A DNA stretch of 64,000 nucleotides. Source: Pseudomonas parafulva NBRC 16636 = DSM 17004 (lineage in GTDB: Bacteria; Pseudomonadota; Gammaproteobacteria; Pseudomonadales; Pseudomonadaceae). This document shows positions 14,407 through 23,587 of this stretch, piece by piece. The notes beneath the pieces were generated by a model that saw nothing but the letters and a program-made list of their open reading frames with translations, ran no database searches and had not been told where the DNA came from. The stretch spans positions 1 to 64,000 of the forward strand of contig NZ_BBIU01000013.1 in the NCBI RefSeq assembly GCF_000730645.1, written 5' to 3'. Made by a program: the position numbers and the translations under genes. How positions within the stretch are numbered: the stretch's first letter is position 1; each line of letters begins with the position of its first letter.

Positions 14407-14841
14407 TTATTTCTTGGCAGCCAGGTAATCGGTGAGGAAGGCTTCGGCATTACCCTGCTGTGACAGGCCTTCCGAATAGCCCACCGGGCGCGGCTGCGCT
14501 TCGCCGGGCAGGTACAGCTCGCCGCCCCATGTGCCCTGCACGATCAGCGCGACGAATTTCTTGCCGTCAACGGTGGTCCAGTAGCGCGTGTCCTTGCTGG
14601 TCTTTTCAACGTGCATTTTCTGAATGCGCATATCCCAGTCGTGGTCGATGCCTTCTACCTGCACCAGCGCCTCGTTGGCGGCGCGGTCGCCAATACGCAG
14701 CGTCCAGACCTTGGCACCTTCAGTGCCCAGGTAAGCGACAACATGCTTTGCCACTTCAGGGCGCTCCTCGGCCTGAGCCTGGCCGAACCACAAGCTGAAG
14801 CAAGCAGCCAGCAAAGCTGGCCATTTAAGATAACCGGTCAT
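14407..14841 (-). CDS. Secreted protein of unknown function (144 aa)
   Basis: A cleavable signal peptide is clear (MTGYLKWPALLAACFSLWF, then GQAQA), giving a mature periplasmic protein of about 120 residues. I do not recognise the domain; mature features are KVWTLRIGDRAANEALVQV and DWDMRIQKMHVEKTSKDTR. The open frame extends to 14901, but the signal peptide fixes the start at 14841. It is convergent with the b561 gene and divergent from the AraC regulator. Confidence 0.7.
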   Translation of the reverse strand: MTGYLKWPALLAACFSLWFGQAQAEERPEVAKHVVAYLGTEGAKVWTLRIGDRAANEALVQVEGIDHDWDMRIQKMHVEKTSKDTRYWTTVDGKKFVALIVQGTWGGELYLPGEAQPRPVGYSEGLSQQGNAEAFLTDYLAAKK

Positions 14842-15015
14842 GATTTTGTTTCCTGATGTGCAACAAACGCGTATTGAAAGCCTCAATATGCACGCTGCCA
14901 AGCCACCTGCCCGACCCTCACAACAATCAGCCGGCTGATCACAACGGCCATTACCGAAAATGGGCGCGCGGTCCCATTTCTGCCCTACGCAACCCTAACG
15001 AGAACCACTGCCGCC

Positions 15016-15963
15016 ATGCAATCGCTGACACCTTACCTGGACACCACCTTCAGTTTCGACAGCCCCGGCTCGCTGGCCCAGGCTGGCGTGCTGGATACGC
15101 GTGCAGCGCAGGTAATGGGCAGCGCCACAGGGCACTATCGGGCGCAGACGGTGCGGGAGGGTTTGCAGTACTTCGATTGCCATCTGTATTTTGCAGAACC
15201 CCTGCGCATCGACAAGGTGCTACCCGAAAGCCTGTGCATCGTGCAGGTGTTCGACGGGGTATGGCAGCACAAGGTAGATGGCACGCTGAACCAGTACGAT
15301 GCCGGCCGTTTGCATGTTCTGGGCTTGAGCGAAAGCCTGGAGGCTCAAGACCAGTTGCCGGCCCACAGCCATGCGCGCATGGCGGGTGTGCGTATTGCCG
15401 GCGATGCGCTGCGCGAGCTGGCCCAGGACGATGTGCAGTTCAAGCCGCTGCTGGCGCTGATGGGCAACGGCATGCAGTTCAACCAACTGCCCCAAAGCCC
15501 CTCCTTGAGCCGTCTGTTCCAACAGCTATACCGCTCGCCCTACCACGGCAGCTTGAGGCGCTTGCACTATGAAAGCCTCAGCCTGGGGATCGTTGTGGAG
15601 TTGGCCAGCCATCTGTCTGGCCTGGCCCCAAAACCCACGCTGCACGAAGATCGCAGCCGCAGTGACCTGGCACTGGAAACACGCCGTTTGCTCGACAGCA
15701 GCCCTACTGCCCCGCCAACCGTCGCCCAGCTTGCCCGCCAGTTGAACGTGAGCGAAACCACCCTGCGCCGTACGTTCAACCAGCAGTTTGGGTATTCCAT
15801 CCTGCAGCATGTACGGCGGCAGCGCCTGGAGCTCGCACGGCTGCTCGTGCTGGAGCGCAAGTGGCAGATCTCGCAGATTGCCTACCATGTCGGCTATGCC
15901 AACCCGGCCAATTTCTGCCATGCGTACAAGGCCTATTTCGGGCACACCCCGGGTTCCGAATAA
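15016..15963 (+). CDS. AraC family transcriptional regulator (315 aa)
   Basis: The C-terminal 100 residues carry the double helix-turn-helix of AraC/XylS proteins: VAQLARQLNVSETTLRRTF, then QISQIAYHVGYANPANFCHAY. The N-terminal part resembles the PchR-like branch (iron- or siderophore-related regulators), which is an inference from overall pattern. It is convergent with the downstream AceE-like gene, with 22 bases between the stops. Confidence 0.88.
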   Translation: MQSLTPYLDTTFSFDSPGSLAQAGVLDTRAAQVMGSATGHYRAQTVREGLQYFDCHLYFAEPLRIDKVLPESLCIVQVFDGVWQHKVDGTLNQYDAGRLHVLGLSESLEAQDQLPAHSHARMAGVRIAGDALRELAQDDVQFKPLLALMGNGMQFNQLPQSPSLSRLFQQLYRSPYHGSLRRLHYESLSLGIVVELASHLSGLAPKPTLHEDRSRSDLALETRRLLDSSPTAPPTVAQLARQLNVSETTLRRTFNQQFGYSILQHVRRQRLELARLLVLERKWQISQIAYHVGYANPANFCHAYKAYFGHTPGSE

Positions 15964-15985
15964 GGCCTTGCTCGCCGCGACAGCT

Positions 15986-18655
15986 TCACACGGTAATGGG
16001 GTCGACCTTGTCCACGTCGATTTCCATGTCCGCCAGCGCCTTGGCTACCACATCGCGGCCAAGCACCCCGTCGTCCGCCAACGCCTTCAGCGCTGCCAGC
16101 ACCACAAATTGCCGGTCCACCTCAAAATGTCGACGTAGCGCCTCGCGGGTGTCGGACTGACCGAAGCCGTCGGTACCCAGCGCCACGAAGCGACGGTTAC
16201 CCACCCACGGCCTGATTTGATCGGCATGGATCTTCATGTAATCCGTAGCCACCACCACCGGGCCAGGGTGGCCTTCCAGCACTTCGGTCAGGTAAGGCAC
16301 TTTGGGCTCATCCAGTGGGTGCAACAGGTTCCAGCGCTCGGCCTGCTGGGCATCGCGCCGCACCTCGGTGAGGCTGGTCGCGCTCCAGATTTCGCTGCTG
16401 ACCCCGTAATCACGTGCCAGGATATCGGCCGCCGCGATGACCTCGGGCAGGATCGAGCCGCTGCCCATCAGCTGGACATGGCGCTTTTCGTTGCTGGCGT
16501 GCTCGATGGGCAACCGGTACAGGCCCTTGAGGATACCCGCCTCGCTACCCTGCGGCAGGTCGGGGTGCGGGTAGTTCTCGTTGAGCACGGTGATGTAGTA
16601 GTAGATGTCTTCCTGCTCGACGTACATGCGGCGCATGCCGTCGTGCACGATCACTGCCAGCTCGTAGGCGTAGGTGGGGTCGTACGACACGCAGCAAGGC
16701 ACGGTAGCCGACATCACATGGCTGTGGCCGTCGTCGTGCTGCAAGCCTTCGCCCATCAGCGTGGTGCGCCCCGACGTAGCGCCCAGCAGGAAACCACGGG
16801 CGCGCGCATCGCCTGCGGCCCACAGCAGGTCGCCAACACGCTGGAAGCCGAACATCGAGTAGAAAATGTAGAACGGCAGCGTCATGACGCCGTGGTTGGC
16901 ATACGAGGTACTGGCGGCAATCCACGAGGACGTGGCACCCGACTCGTTAAGGCCCTCCTGCATGATCTGGCCGTCTACGCTCTCTTTGTAGTACGACAGC
17001 GTACCGGCGTCCTGTGGGGTGTAGAGCTGGCCCACATGGGAGTGGATGCCGATCTGGCGGAACAGGTTTTCCATGCCGAAGGTACGTGACTCGTCCGGCA
17101 CGATGGGCACCACAAGCTTGCCGATGTTCGGGTCCTTCAACAAGGTGCTGAGGATGCGCACAAAGGCCATGGTGGTGGAAATGGAGCGCTCGCCCGTGCC
17201 CTTGAGCTGAGCGTCGAGCGTGGACAACGGCGGGATTTGCAGCGGCTCCACCTGAGCGTGGCGGGCCGGCACCTGGCCACCCAGGCTGTCGCGGCGGCCT
17301 TTGAGGTAGCGGGCCTCTACGCTGTCATCCGCTGGGCGCAGGTAAGGCAGTTCACCGAGCTGGTCGTCAGTCAGTTCCAGGCCAAAGCGATGGCTGAATG
17401 CCTTAACCGCATCGGCGCCCATCTTCTTCAACTGGTGGTTGATGTTCTGCCCTTCACCCGCCTCCCCCATACCGAACCCTTTGACCGTTTTGGCCAGGAT
17501 CACCGTGGGCCTGCCTTTATGACGGGTGGCCGAGGCATAGGCGTTGTAGACCTTGACCGGGTCATGGCCGCCGCGTGACAGCTTCCAGATCTGCTCATCG
17601 CTCAGGTCGCTGACCAGCTCCAGCAGCTCAGGGTACTTGCCAAAGAAGTGCTCACGTACGTAAGCGCCGTTCTGCGACTTGTAGGTCTGGTACTCGCCAT
17701 CCACGCATTCCATCATGCGCTGGCGCAGCAAGCCGGTTTTGTCCTTGGCCAGCAGTGCGTCCCAGCCACTGCCCCAAATCACCTTGATGACGTTCCAGCC
17801 AGCGGCGCGGTACAGGCTCTCGAACTCCTGGATCACTTTGCCGTTGCCGCGCACCGGGCCATCCAGGCGTTGCAGGTTGCAGTTGACCACGAAGATGATG
17901 TTGTCGAGCTTTTCGCGGCCGGCCAGCGAGATGGCGGCCAGCGACTCGGGTTGGTCCATCTCCCCATCGCCGAGAAACGCCCAGACCTTGCGGCCCTGAT
18001 GCTCCTTCAGCCCACGGCTTTCGAGGTAGCGCATGAAACGCGCCTGGTACGCCGCAGTGATCGGGCCCAGGCCCATGGATACCGTCGGGAACTGCCAGAA
18101 GTCCGGCATCAGGCGCGGGTGCGGATAGGAAGACACACCATCACGGTCGGTTTCGCGGCGGAAGTTGTCCAGTTGCTCCTCGGTCAGACGCCCTTCGGTA
18201 TAGGCGCGGCCATAGATGCCGGGTGCCGAGTGGCCTTGTATGTAGACCATATCGCCCGCAAAGGTGTCGCTGCGGCCACGGAAGAAGTGATCGAACCCCA
18301 CGTCATACAGCACCGCCGCCGAGGCATAGGTGGCGATATGGCCACCAACGCCGGAATGCTTGCCGGCGCGCAGCACCATGGTTAGCGCGTTCCAGCGGAT
18401 GTAGGCGTTCAGGCGTTTCTCGACATCCAGGTCACCCGGGTAAGGCAGCTCGCGCTCGGGGGGGATGCTGTTGACATACGGGGTGGTCACCCGCCCGTGG
18501 AAGTCGCCGTGCACGGAAACGTCGAAGTCGAGCAGCTGGTCGATCAGGAAGTGCGCGCGTGGGCGCCCCTCGACCTCGACGACCGATGCAATCGAATCGA
18601 TCCATTCGCGGGTTTCTTGAGGGTCTTCATCGCGAAGCGGATAGCCCTGCGCCAT
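15986..18655 (-). CDS. Homodimeric 2-oxo-acid dehydrogenase E1, AceE-like (889 aa)
   Basis: This E1 decarboxylates pyruvate or a related 2-oxo acid using thiamine diphosphate. The length equals AceE. Visible motifs are GGHIATYASAAVLY, the thiamine-diphosphate motif starting GDGEMDQPES and ending in the Asn of VVNCNLQ, DESRTFGMENLFRQ and the C-terminal GTDGFGQSDTREALR. No E2 or E3 gene is nearby, so it is an extra E1, not the main pdh operon. P. putida has such a paralogue, MdeB, tied to methionine-derived 2-oxobutyrate, but no methionine gamma-lyase gene is present here. A divergent MarR gene and a palindromic operator lie upstream. Confidence 0.88.
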   Translation of the reverse strand: MAQGYPLRDEDPQETREWIDSIASVVEVEGRPRAHFLIDQLLDFDVSVHGDFHGRVTTPYVNSIPPERELPYPGDLDVEKRLNAYIRWNALTMVLRAGKHSGVGGHIATYASAAVLYDVGFDHFFRGRSDTFAGDMVYIQGHSAPGIYGRAYTEGRLTEEQLDNFRRETDRDGVSSYPHPRLMPDFWQFPTVSMGLGPITAAYQARFMRYLESRGLKEHQGRKVWAFLGDGEMDQPESLAAISLAGREKLDNIIFVVNCNLQRLDGPVRGNGKVIQEFESLYRAAGWNVIKVIWGSGWDALLAKDKTGLLRQRMMECVDGEYQTYKSQNGAYVREHFFGKYPELLELVSDLSDEQIWKLSRGGHDPVKVYNAYASATRHKGRPTVILAKTVKGFGMGEAGEGQNINHQLKKMGADAVKAFSHRFGLELTDDQLGELPYLRPADDSVEARYLKGRRDSLGGQVPARHAQVEPLQIPPLSTLDAQLKGTGERSISTTMAFVRILSTLLKDPNIGKLVVPIVPDESRTFGMENLFRQIGIHSHVGQLYTPQDAGTLSYYKESVDGQIMQEGLNESGATSSWIAASTSYANHGVMTLPFYIFYSMFGFQRVGDLLWAAGDARARGFLLGATSGRTTLMGEGLQHDDGHSHVMSATVPCCVSYDPTYAYELAVIVHDGMRRMYVEQEDIYYYITVLNENYPHPDLPQGSEAGILKGLYRLPIEHASNEKRHVQLMGSGSILPEVIAAADILARDYGVSSEIWSATSLTEVRRDAQQAERWNLLHPLDEPKVPYLTEVLEGHPGPVVVATDYMKIHADQIRPWVGNRRFVALGTDGFGQSDTREALRRHFEVDRQFVVLAALKALADDGVLGRDVVAKALADMEIDVDKVDPITV

Positions 18656-18707
18656 TGGTCACTCTCCTTGATGTGGCATCAGCTGGTCGTTGTTCAACCA
18701 ACCCTTA

Positions 18708-18721
18708 GTTGCACTTGCAAT
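18708..18721. promoter_or_regulatory. MarR operator candidate, site 1
   Basis: GTTGCACTTGCAAT fits RTTGCANNTGCAAY, a 6-2-6 palindrome also found at 18747-18760 and 20363-20376. It lies 53 bases upstream of the AceE-like start. Confidence 0.65.
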
Positions 18722-18746
18722 TAAATCTATCGTCAATGTCTGTATG

Positions 18747-18760
18747 ATTGCAACTGCAAT
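18747..18760. promoter_or_regulatory. MarR operator candidate, site 2
   Basis: ATTGCAACTGCAAT is a perfect palindrome around a two-base centre. It sits 26 bases before the MarR start and would cover its promoter, which fits autorepression. Confidence 0.7.
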
Positions 18761-18785
18761 GAACAGCCCTGACCTGGAAGAACCC

Positions 18786-19250
18786 ATGACCATCCCGACG
18801 CCAGACCTCTGGTACAGCTTCATCCGTGCGCACCGCTGCCTCATCCGGGAAATCGAGCGGCGCCTGGCCGAACAGGGGCTGCCGCCCTACGCGTGGTACG
18901 ACGCCTTGTGGGGGATCGAAAGCGGCGAAGAGGGCGCGCGGCGCATGCACGAGCTGGCCGACGTCATGGCCATCGAACGCTACAACCTGACCCGCCTGGT
19001 CGACCGCTTGGAGAAGGAAGGCTACGTGGCCCGGGAGAAAGCGGCCGAGGACGGACGCGGTGCAATTGCCCGTATCACAGACAGCGGCCGGGACCTGCGC
19101 AAACGGATGTGGGCGGTGTACAAGCACTCCGTCGAAGAGCTGTTTCTGGTGGCATTCGACGAGGAACAACAGCGCGTCTTCGCCAGTGCATTGGAGCAGG
19201 CGAGCGGTAACGCTCGCCTGTCGCCAACCCCCGGTCAGGCCAAGCGGTAG
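18786..19250 (+). CDS. MarR family transcriptional regulator (154 aa)
   Basis: This is a dimeric winged-helix regulator. The DNA-binding part is seen in HELADVMAIERYNLTRLVDR followed by the wing KEGYVAREKAAEDGRG. The frame is open from 18690; I chose the ATG at 18786 because MTIPTPDLWYSFIRAHR matches the usual MarR first helix, although an ATG at 18759 is possible. It is divergent from the AceE-like gene and convergent with the half-E1 gene. Shared palindromes in both neighbouring promoter regions suggest it controls all four genes of the module. Confidence 0.88.
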   Translation: MTIPTPDLWYSFIRAHRCLIREIERRLAEQGLPPYAWYDALWGIESGEEGARRMHELADVMAIERYNLTRLVDRLEKEGYVAREKAAEDGRGAIARITDSGRDLRKRMWAVYKHSVEELFLVAFDEEQQRVFASALEQASGNARLSPTPGQAKR

Positions 19251-20308
19251 CGCGACAGCGCCTCGCTCACACTTGCAGTGCCCACTTCGCCACGCTCGGC
19301 CAAGGCGCGCAGCACCGTGACCACGATCCAGTGGCGATCGAGGTGCTGGTTAGGGTCCAGGCTATCGGCACCCAATGCCGTGAAGGGCGCCGCGACATAG
19401 GCCCCGAGCTGCGCTGCGACGAACTCGGCATAACCCGTGACCGCCACCACCGGCACCTCACTGGTACCCAGGCACTGTTGCAGGTGGCAACTGACAGGCG
19501 GCTCGGCGCGCTGCAGGCGCCTGGACCGGGCCTGCCGCTCGGCATCACGTGCCAGCCGTGTGTAGCTGGGGCAACTCCAGACCTCTGCATCAAGCCCCCA
19601 CTCCCCGTGCAGCAAAGCCGCCGCCGCGCGCACCTCGCGCAGCATCAGCCCTGCTCCCAGCAAGCGCACCTGTGCCACGGCCCCCTCAGATGCCGACGTC
19701 AGGCGGTACATGCCCAGGTGCGCGGCCGAACGGTCGCAGGCCAGCCCTTCGCCAGGGATATCGTGCAACGTCATGTAGCAGAAGCCTGGCGCGCCTTCCA
19801 GATACAGCTCGTGCAGTGCACCGACCAGAATCGCCTTGGCCTCATCCCCGCAGGCCGGGTCGAACGGCGTGCACCTGCGGTTGGACGCCAGCCACAGAGG
19901 CAGCCAGGGATGCGCGCCCTTCGCCCAGCGCGACGGTGAGGACTCGATATCATTGAGGATGATCCCGCGTTCAGCCGTCTGGGCAGTCAGCATGGACACC
20001 TCGGCCGACGTCGGTGCCTGGGTCATGTAGAAAAGCGGGCGCTCGTCGCGGCGCGACTGCTCGCTGAACCACAAGGGCCATGCGCTGATCGCCGTACCGC
20101 CCTGGGGGTCGGTGGCGCGGTCGTTGATCATCCAGAACTGCCCACTGGTCGTGGCACTGCCCTGCAGTCGCTTGAGCAAATCAAAGACCGTGAACAGCGG
20201 CGAGCCGTGAGTGCCCGCCTTGTCCCGGTACCCCCGCTCGATCTCGGCGATGCAGGCTTGAGCGGCCGACATGGTATTGGGGGTGTGCTGTAGGCGCAGG
20301 TGGTCCAT
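19235..20308 (-). CDS. Stand-alone C-terminal half of an AceE-like E1 (357 aa)
   Basis: The protein aligns by eye only with the last ~400 residues of AceE-type E1. WGLDAEVWSCPSYTRLARDA corresponds to YGVSSEIWSATSLTEVRRDA of the full-length neighbour, and LGADSLDPNQHLDRHWIVV corresponds to LGTDGFGQSDTREALRRHF; earlier, the segment from RGIILNDIESSPSRW to CYMTLHDIP matches its pyrimidine-domain region. The thiamine-diphosphate half is absent, so it cannot be a complete enzyme alone. An AGGAG site precedes the ATG at 20308. It overlaps the MarR 3' end by 16 bases (convergent). It could be a regulatory subunit, a split E1 or a remnant. Confidence 0.7.
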   Translation of the reverse strand: MDHLRLQHTPNTMSAAQACIAEIERGYRDKAGTHGSPLFTVFDLLKRLQGSATTSGQFWMINDRATDPQGGTAISAWPLWFSEQSRRDERPLFYMTQAPTSAEVSMLTAQTAERGIILNDIESSPSRWAKGAHPWLPLWLASNRRCTPFDPACGDEAKAILVGALHELYLEGAPGFCYMTLHDIPGEGLACDRSAAHLGMYRLTSASEGAVAQVRLLGAGLMLREVRAAAALLHGEWGLDAEVWSCPSYTRLARDAERQARSRRLQRAEPPVSCHLQQCLGTSEVPVVAVTGYAEFVAAQLGAYVAAPFTALGADSLDPNQHLDRHWIVVTVLRALAERGEVGTASVSEALSRYRLA

Positions 20309-20362
20309 CCTTGAAACTCCTCATGCAGGTCTTGCGATCTGCAATAGGGATAATGCAGACTG

Positions 20363-20376
20363 ATTGCAAATGCAAC
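20363..20376. promoter_or_regulatory. MarR operator candidate, site 3
   Basis: ATTGCAAATGCAAC matches the same RTTGCANNTGCAAY palindrome as sites 1 and 2. It lies 18 bases before the glutathione transferase start and 55 bases before the divergent half-E1 start. Confidence 0.65.
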
Positions 20377-20393
20377 CACAAAGGAAGGATCCT

Positions 20394-21026
20394 ATGGCTA
20401 CGTCTGCATCGCTGCGCCTGTACACCGCCGACACCCCAAACGGCCAGAAAATCTCGATCGCTCTGGAAGAACTGGGGCTCGACTACGAGCAGACCGACCT
20501 CGACCTGGGCAAGGGCGACCAGAAGCAGCCCGACTTCGTGAAGCTCAACCCTAACGGCAAGATCCCCGTGCTGGTCGATACCGCACAGGGGCGCACCTTG
20601 TTCGAGTCAGCGGTAATCCTCACCTACCTCGCCGAGCAACAGGGGCAACTGGGCGGTGAACAGGGCGTGGACAAGCTGCTGATCCAGCAATGGCTGAGCT
20701 TTCAAATCGCTAGCATCGGCCCGATGCTGGGGCAACTGTGGTGGTTCAGGCACGGCACCGATGTCAAAAATGCCCAGGCGCTGGAGCGCTATACCCGCGA
20801 GTCCTTGCGCCTGTACGGGGTGGTGGAGGGCGAACTGAGCAAGCGCCCATTCATTGCGGGAGACCGCTACACCATTGCCGACATCGCGCTGTTCACCTGG
20901 CTGCGCACCTATGAGGAGCTGGGCCTGGACATCGGCGCCTTTCCCGCGGTGAAGGCATGGCTCGACCAACTGGAACAGCGCCCTGCCGTGCGCCAGGGCC
21001 TGAAGAAATCCCGCGCCAACGCCTGA
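20394..21026 (+). CDS. Glutathione S-transferase family protein (210 aa)
   Basis: This has a thioredoxin-fold N-terminal domain (LYTADTPNGQKISIALEELG; NPNGKIPVLVD; the glutathione site FESAVILTYLAEQ) and an all-helical C-terminal domain with IADIALFTWLRTY. The TPNGQK signature resembles the YfcG/YghU (Nu) group, which has disulfide-bond reductase activity. The frame starts at 20364, but AAGGAAGG before the ATG at 20394 decides the start. It is divergent from the half-E1 gene over a MarR-type palindrome. Confidence 0.9.
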   Translation: MATSASLRLYTADTPNGQKISIALEELGLDYEQTDLDLGKGDQKQPDFVKLNPNGKIPVLVDTAQGRTLFESAVILTYLAEQQGQLGGEQGVDKLLIQQWLSFQIASIGPMLGQLWWFRHGTDVKNAQALERYTRESLRLYGVVEGELSKRPFIAGDRYTIADIALFTWLRTYEELGLDIGAFPAVKAWLDQLEQRPAVRQGLKKSRANA

Positions 21027-21052
21027 ACACTTTCCCGCCTGATATAAAGAAG

Positions 21053-21760
21053 ATGTTGATCATGAATATCAACGCTCACCTTCCCATCAGGCCTGGCCAG
21101 GACCCCAACCTGGCCAACCTGATCGAATTGCTGCCCTGCGAAATTGACTGCCCCTTCACCTACACCATCATCGACAAGCGCACGCTTGGCTTGTCGACGT
21201 TTCTCTCCAGCTACCCGCTGGCCTGGCAACAGGAGTACTGCAGCAAGGCGCTATACCGCGTTGACCCGGTAGTCGCCCACGGCGTGGAAAGCGTGGCGCC
21301 CTATTCGTGGATCGAAGCCTTCCAGCGCAAACCGATTGCCGGGCAAGGCGAGTTCGAAGCGCTGATGCGCCAGTTCTCCCTGGACGACGGCTACACCTTC
21401 GTGGTGCATGACCCGCAACACAGAATGGGCCTGCTGAACCTGTTCAACCGCGAACACAGCCCAGACTTCCATGCCAGGATCGATGCGATCAAGGGCACCC
21501 TGCAACTGGCTTTGGTGGCTTTCCACAGCTCGCTCAACGTCAGCACGAGCAATGTATCGAGCATCGATCAGGCGCTCACACTGCGCGAGCAAACGATCCT
21601 CGGCTGGGTCGCCATGGGCAAGTCCTACAGCGAGATCGCCTGCATCTGCGATATACGCGAGCGGACGGTGAAGTTCCACATGGCCAATGTGGTGCGCAAA
21701 CTCGACGTTCAAACCGCCAAGCAGGCAGTGTTCGAAGCATCGCGTCTAGGTATTGCCTGA
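21053..21760 (+). CDS. LuxR-type acyl-homoserine-lactone-responsive regulator, solo (236 aa)
   Basis: The N-terminal autoinducer-binding domain shows the signature tryptophan/tyrosine (LAWQQEY), aspartate (YRVDPVV) and second tryptophan (PYSWIEAF). The C-terminal domain has the LuxR helix-turn-helix LREQTILGWVAMGKSYSEIA and RERTVKFHMANVVRKL. No luxI-type synthase gene is in the window, so it is a LuxR solo here. It lies 26 bases after the transferase gene, and 38 bases before a perfect lux-box-like palindrome in front of the biosynthetic operon. The start at 21053 is preferred; 21062 is also possible. Confidence 0.88.
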   Translation: MLIMNINAHLPIRPGQDPNLANLIELLPCEIDCPFTYTIIDKRTLGLSTFLSSYPLAWQQEYCSKALYRVDPVVAHGVESVAPYSWIEAFQRKPIAGQGEFEALMRQFSLDDGYTFVVHDPQHRMGLLNLFNREHSPDFHARIDAIKGTLQLALVAFHSSLNVSTSNVSSIDQALTLREQTILGWVAMGKSYSEIACICDIRERTVKFHMANVVRKLDVQTAKQAVFEASRLGIA

Positions 21761-21798
21761 CGGCAGCGCGACCCACCCAGCCTGCCCGACAGCCCGGC

Positions 21799-21814
21799 CT
21801 GTACCTAGGTACAG
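21799..21814. promoter_or_regulatory. lux-box-like palindrome
   Basis: CTGTACCTAGGTACAG is a perfect 16-base palindrome of the CTG-N10-CAG form of lux boxes. It is placed 73 bases before the start of the first operon gene and 38 bases after the luxR stop, which is right for LuxR-dependent activation. Confidence 0.75.
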
Positions 21815-21887
21815 TTATCAAGGGGCGCGGAAACCACAATGATTGAGCAGCACTACTGGTCAACCCAACAAGAAGAAGGGAATCACC

Positions 21888-23082
21888 ATGAACCTGTCAG
21901 TCCTGCCCGCCCCCGCCTCCACCAGCCGTGCCTTGGAGGACATCACGCAACACGAGATCTCGGCGCTCAAGACGCGCCACAATCTTGCTGATGCTCACAC
22001 GCACCAACACCAAAGTGCGAGCCAGGCGGCCATCGTTCGAAAGCTGCCACAGCTGTGGAACCGTGCGCAAAGCCTGACCCAGTACGAAAGCGAACAAGCC
22101 TTTATCAAGGCGTTTTATCAATTCCATGGCCAGCATCACGCGCTCAAGCGCAGCGATGAGATCTACCTGGTGTATGCCGCGTCGATCGCCATGCACATCA
22201 CCGCGACCTACCTGCGCAAGCACAACCTGAGTGTGGGCCTCATCGAACCCTGCTTCGACAACCTGCACGACTTGCTCAAGCACATGGAAGTGCCGATGAC
22301 GCCCCTGCCCGAAGCCATTCTGGCGGACCCCACCCAGGTGTATCAGTTGCTCGAGAAGCATGCGGCCAAGCTCGATGCGATTTTCCTGGTAGACCCGAAC
22401 AACCCGACCGGCAGCTCGATGTTCGCCGACGGGCCGGAAACCTTCATCGAAGTGGCGCGCTACTGCCGCGATCACCAGAAGATCCTCATTCTGGACTTCT
22501 GTTTCGCATCGTTCATGTAAGGTGGGCCACCGTGACCGCGTCGACGCGTACGCGATCCTGGACGAAGTGGGTACCGACTACCTGGTGATGGAAGACACTG
22601 GCAAGACCTGGCCGCTGCAGGACACCAAGTGTGCCACGCTGATGAGCAGCACTCGCCTGAACCCTGAGATCTACAGCATCGTCACCAGCGTGTTGCTCAA
22701 CGTTTCCCCGTTCATTCTGCAGGTGGTCACCGAGTACATCCAGGACAGCGAGGCCGACGGTTTCGCCTCGGTGCGCGATGTGCTGCAAACCAACCGCAAG
22801 GTGGCACGTGAGTATCTTGACGGTACTTTGCTGCGGTATGTGGAGCCTGCGATCGAAACCAGCGTGGCCTGGTTCGAGATTCTGGACAAGGACCTGTCCG
22901 GCGACGACTTGCAGGCCTACCTGCTGGACCACCAGGCCTACGTGCTGCCCGGCCGCTACTTCTTCTGGAGCAACCCGGAACAGGGCCGCCATTATGTACG
23001 CCTGGCCCTGGCCCGCGACCCGGGTGCCTTCGAAGCAGCCATGCAGGTGATCCGCCATGCCCTGGAGGCCTACAATGCCTAA
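21888..23082 (+). pseudogene. PLP-dependent aminotransferase (fold type I), one-base frameshift
   Basis: Two adjacent frames together encode one aminotransferase-like protein of about 397 residues. Part one ends DPNNPTGSSMF...KILILDFCFASFM then TAA at 22518; part two resumes GHRDRVDAYAILDEVG with the probable PLP lysine in EDTGKTWPLQD. Removing T at 22518 restores ATG AAG GTG GGC CAC and the whole frame, so the lesion is a single inserted base, either a real mutation or a sequencing error. AAGAAGGG precedes the ATG. The next gene overlaps its stop by eight bases. Probable role: transamination or another PLP step on an amino-acid precursor. Confidence 0.8.
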
Positions 23083-23587
23083 GCACCTGCCCATCATCGA
23101 TGCCACCGTGTTCATGGGCATGCACCACACCGATGCGGCCATTCGCAACCAGTCGCTCAATTTCTTCACCGAGCGGTTCAGCGACCAGGTGAGCATGAGT
23201 TTCAGCCAAATCGGCATCTGCGACGCCATCATCTGGAAGAAGGCGCGTGAACTACAGGATGTCTACTACCCCTTCATGGATGTGCTGCATTCGGAAATGG
23301 CAATCCAGCGCGGCGGTTACAGCGATCGGGTGATCGAAATGGCGGCCAGCAGCGCCGAGCTGTCCGGGCTTGCCCCTGAAAAGCGGCTGCAGGCGGCGCA
23401 GGTGCTCGAATCAGAAGTGCCGTTCTACACCCACGACCGCGACTACCACCAATGCATCGCCTTGCGACCGTTTCTGGCCAGCTTCCGCGAAACGGCGGTA
23501 CCTGGGTCGTTCCATGGGGCGCTGCAGGCCCTCTACCAGGCATCGCTGGCGCTGAGCGTCGCGCCGGAGGACTTCGCGCATGTCTAA
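23075..23587 (+). CDS. Small PIN-like protein of a biosynthetic operon (170 aa)
   Basis: I recognise this only loosely. The N-terminus IIDATVFMGMHHTDAAIRNQ, with an early aspartate and helical remainder, resembles PIN-like DUF6190 proteins that accompany natural-product genes. That name is from memory and should be treated as tentative. Its gene overlaps the aminotransferase by eight bases and the lyase gene by eight bases, so it belongs to the same operon and is probably translationally coupled. Function unknown. Confidence 0.65.
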   Translation: MPKHLPIIDATVFMGMHHTDAAIRNQSLNFFTERFSDQVSMSFSQIGICDAIIWKKARELQDVYYPFMDVLHSEMAIQRGGYSDRVIEMAASSAELSGLAPEKRLQAAQVLESEVPFYTHDRDYHQCIALRPFLASFRETAVPGSFHGALQALYQASLALSVAPEDFAHV

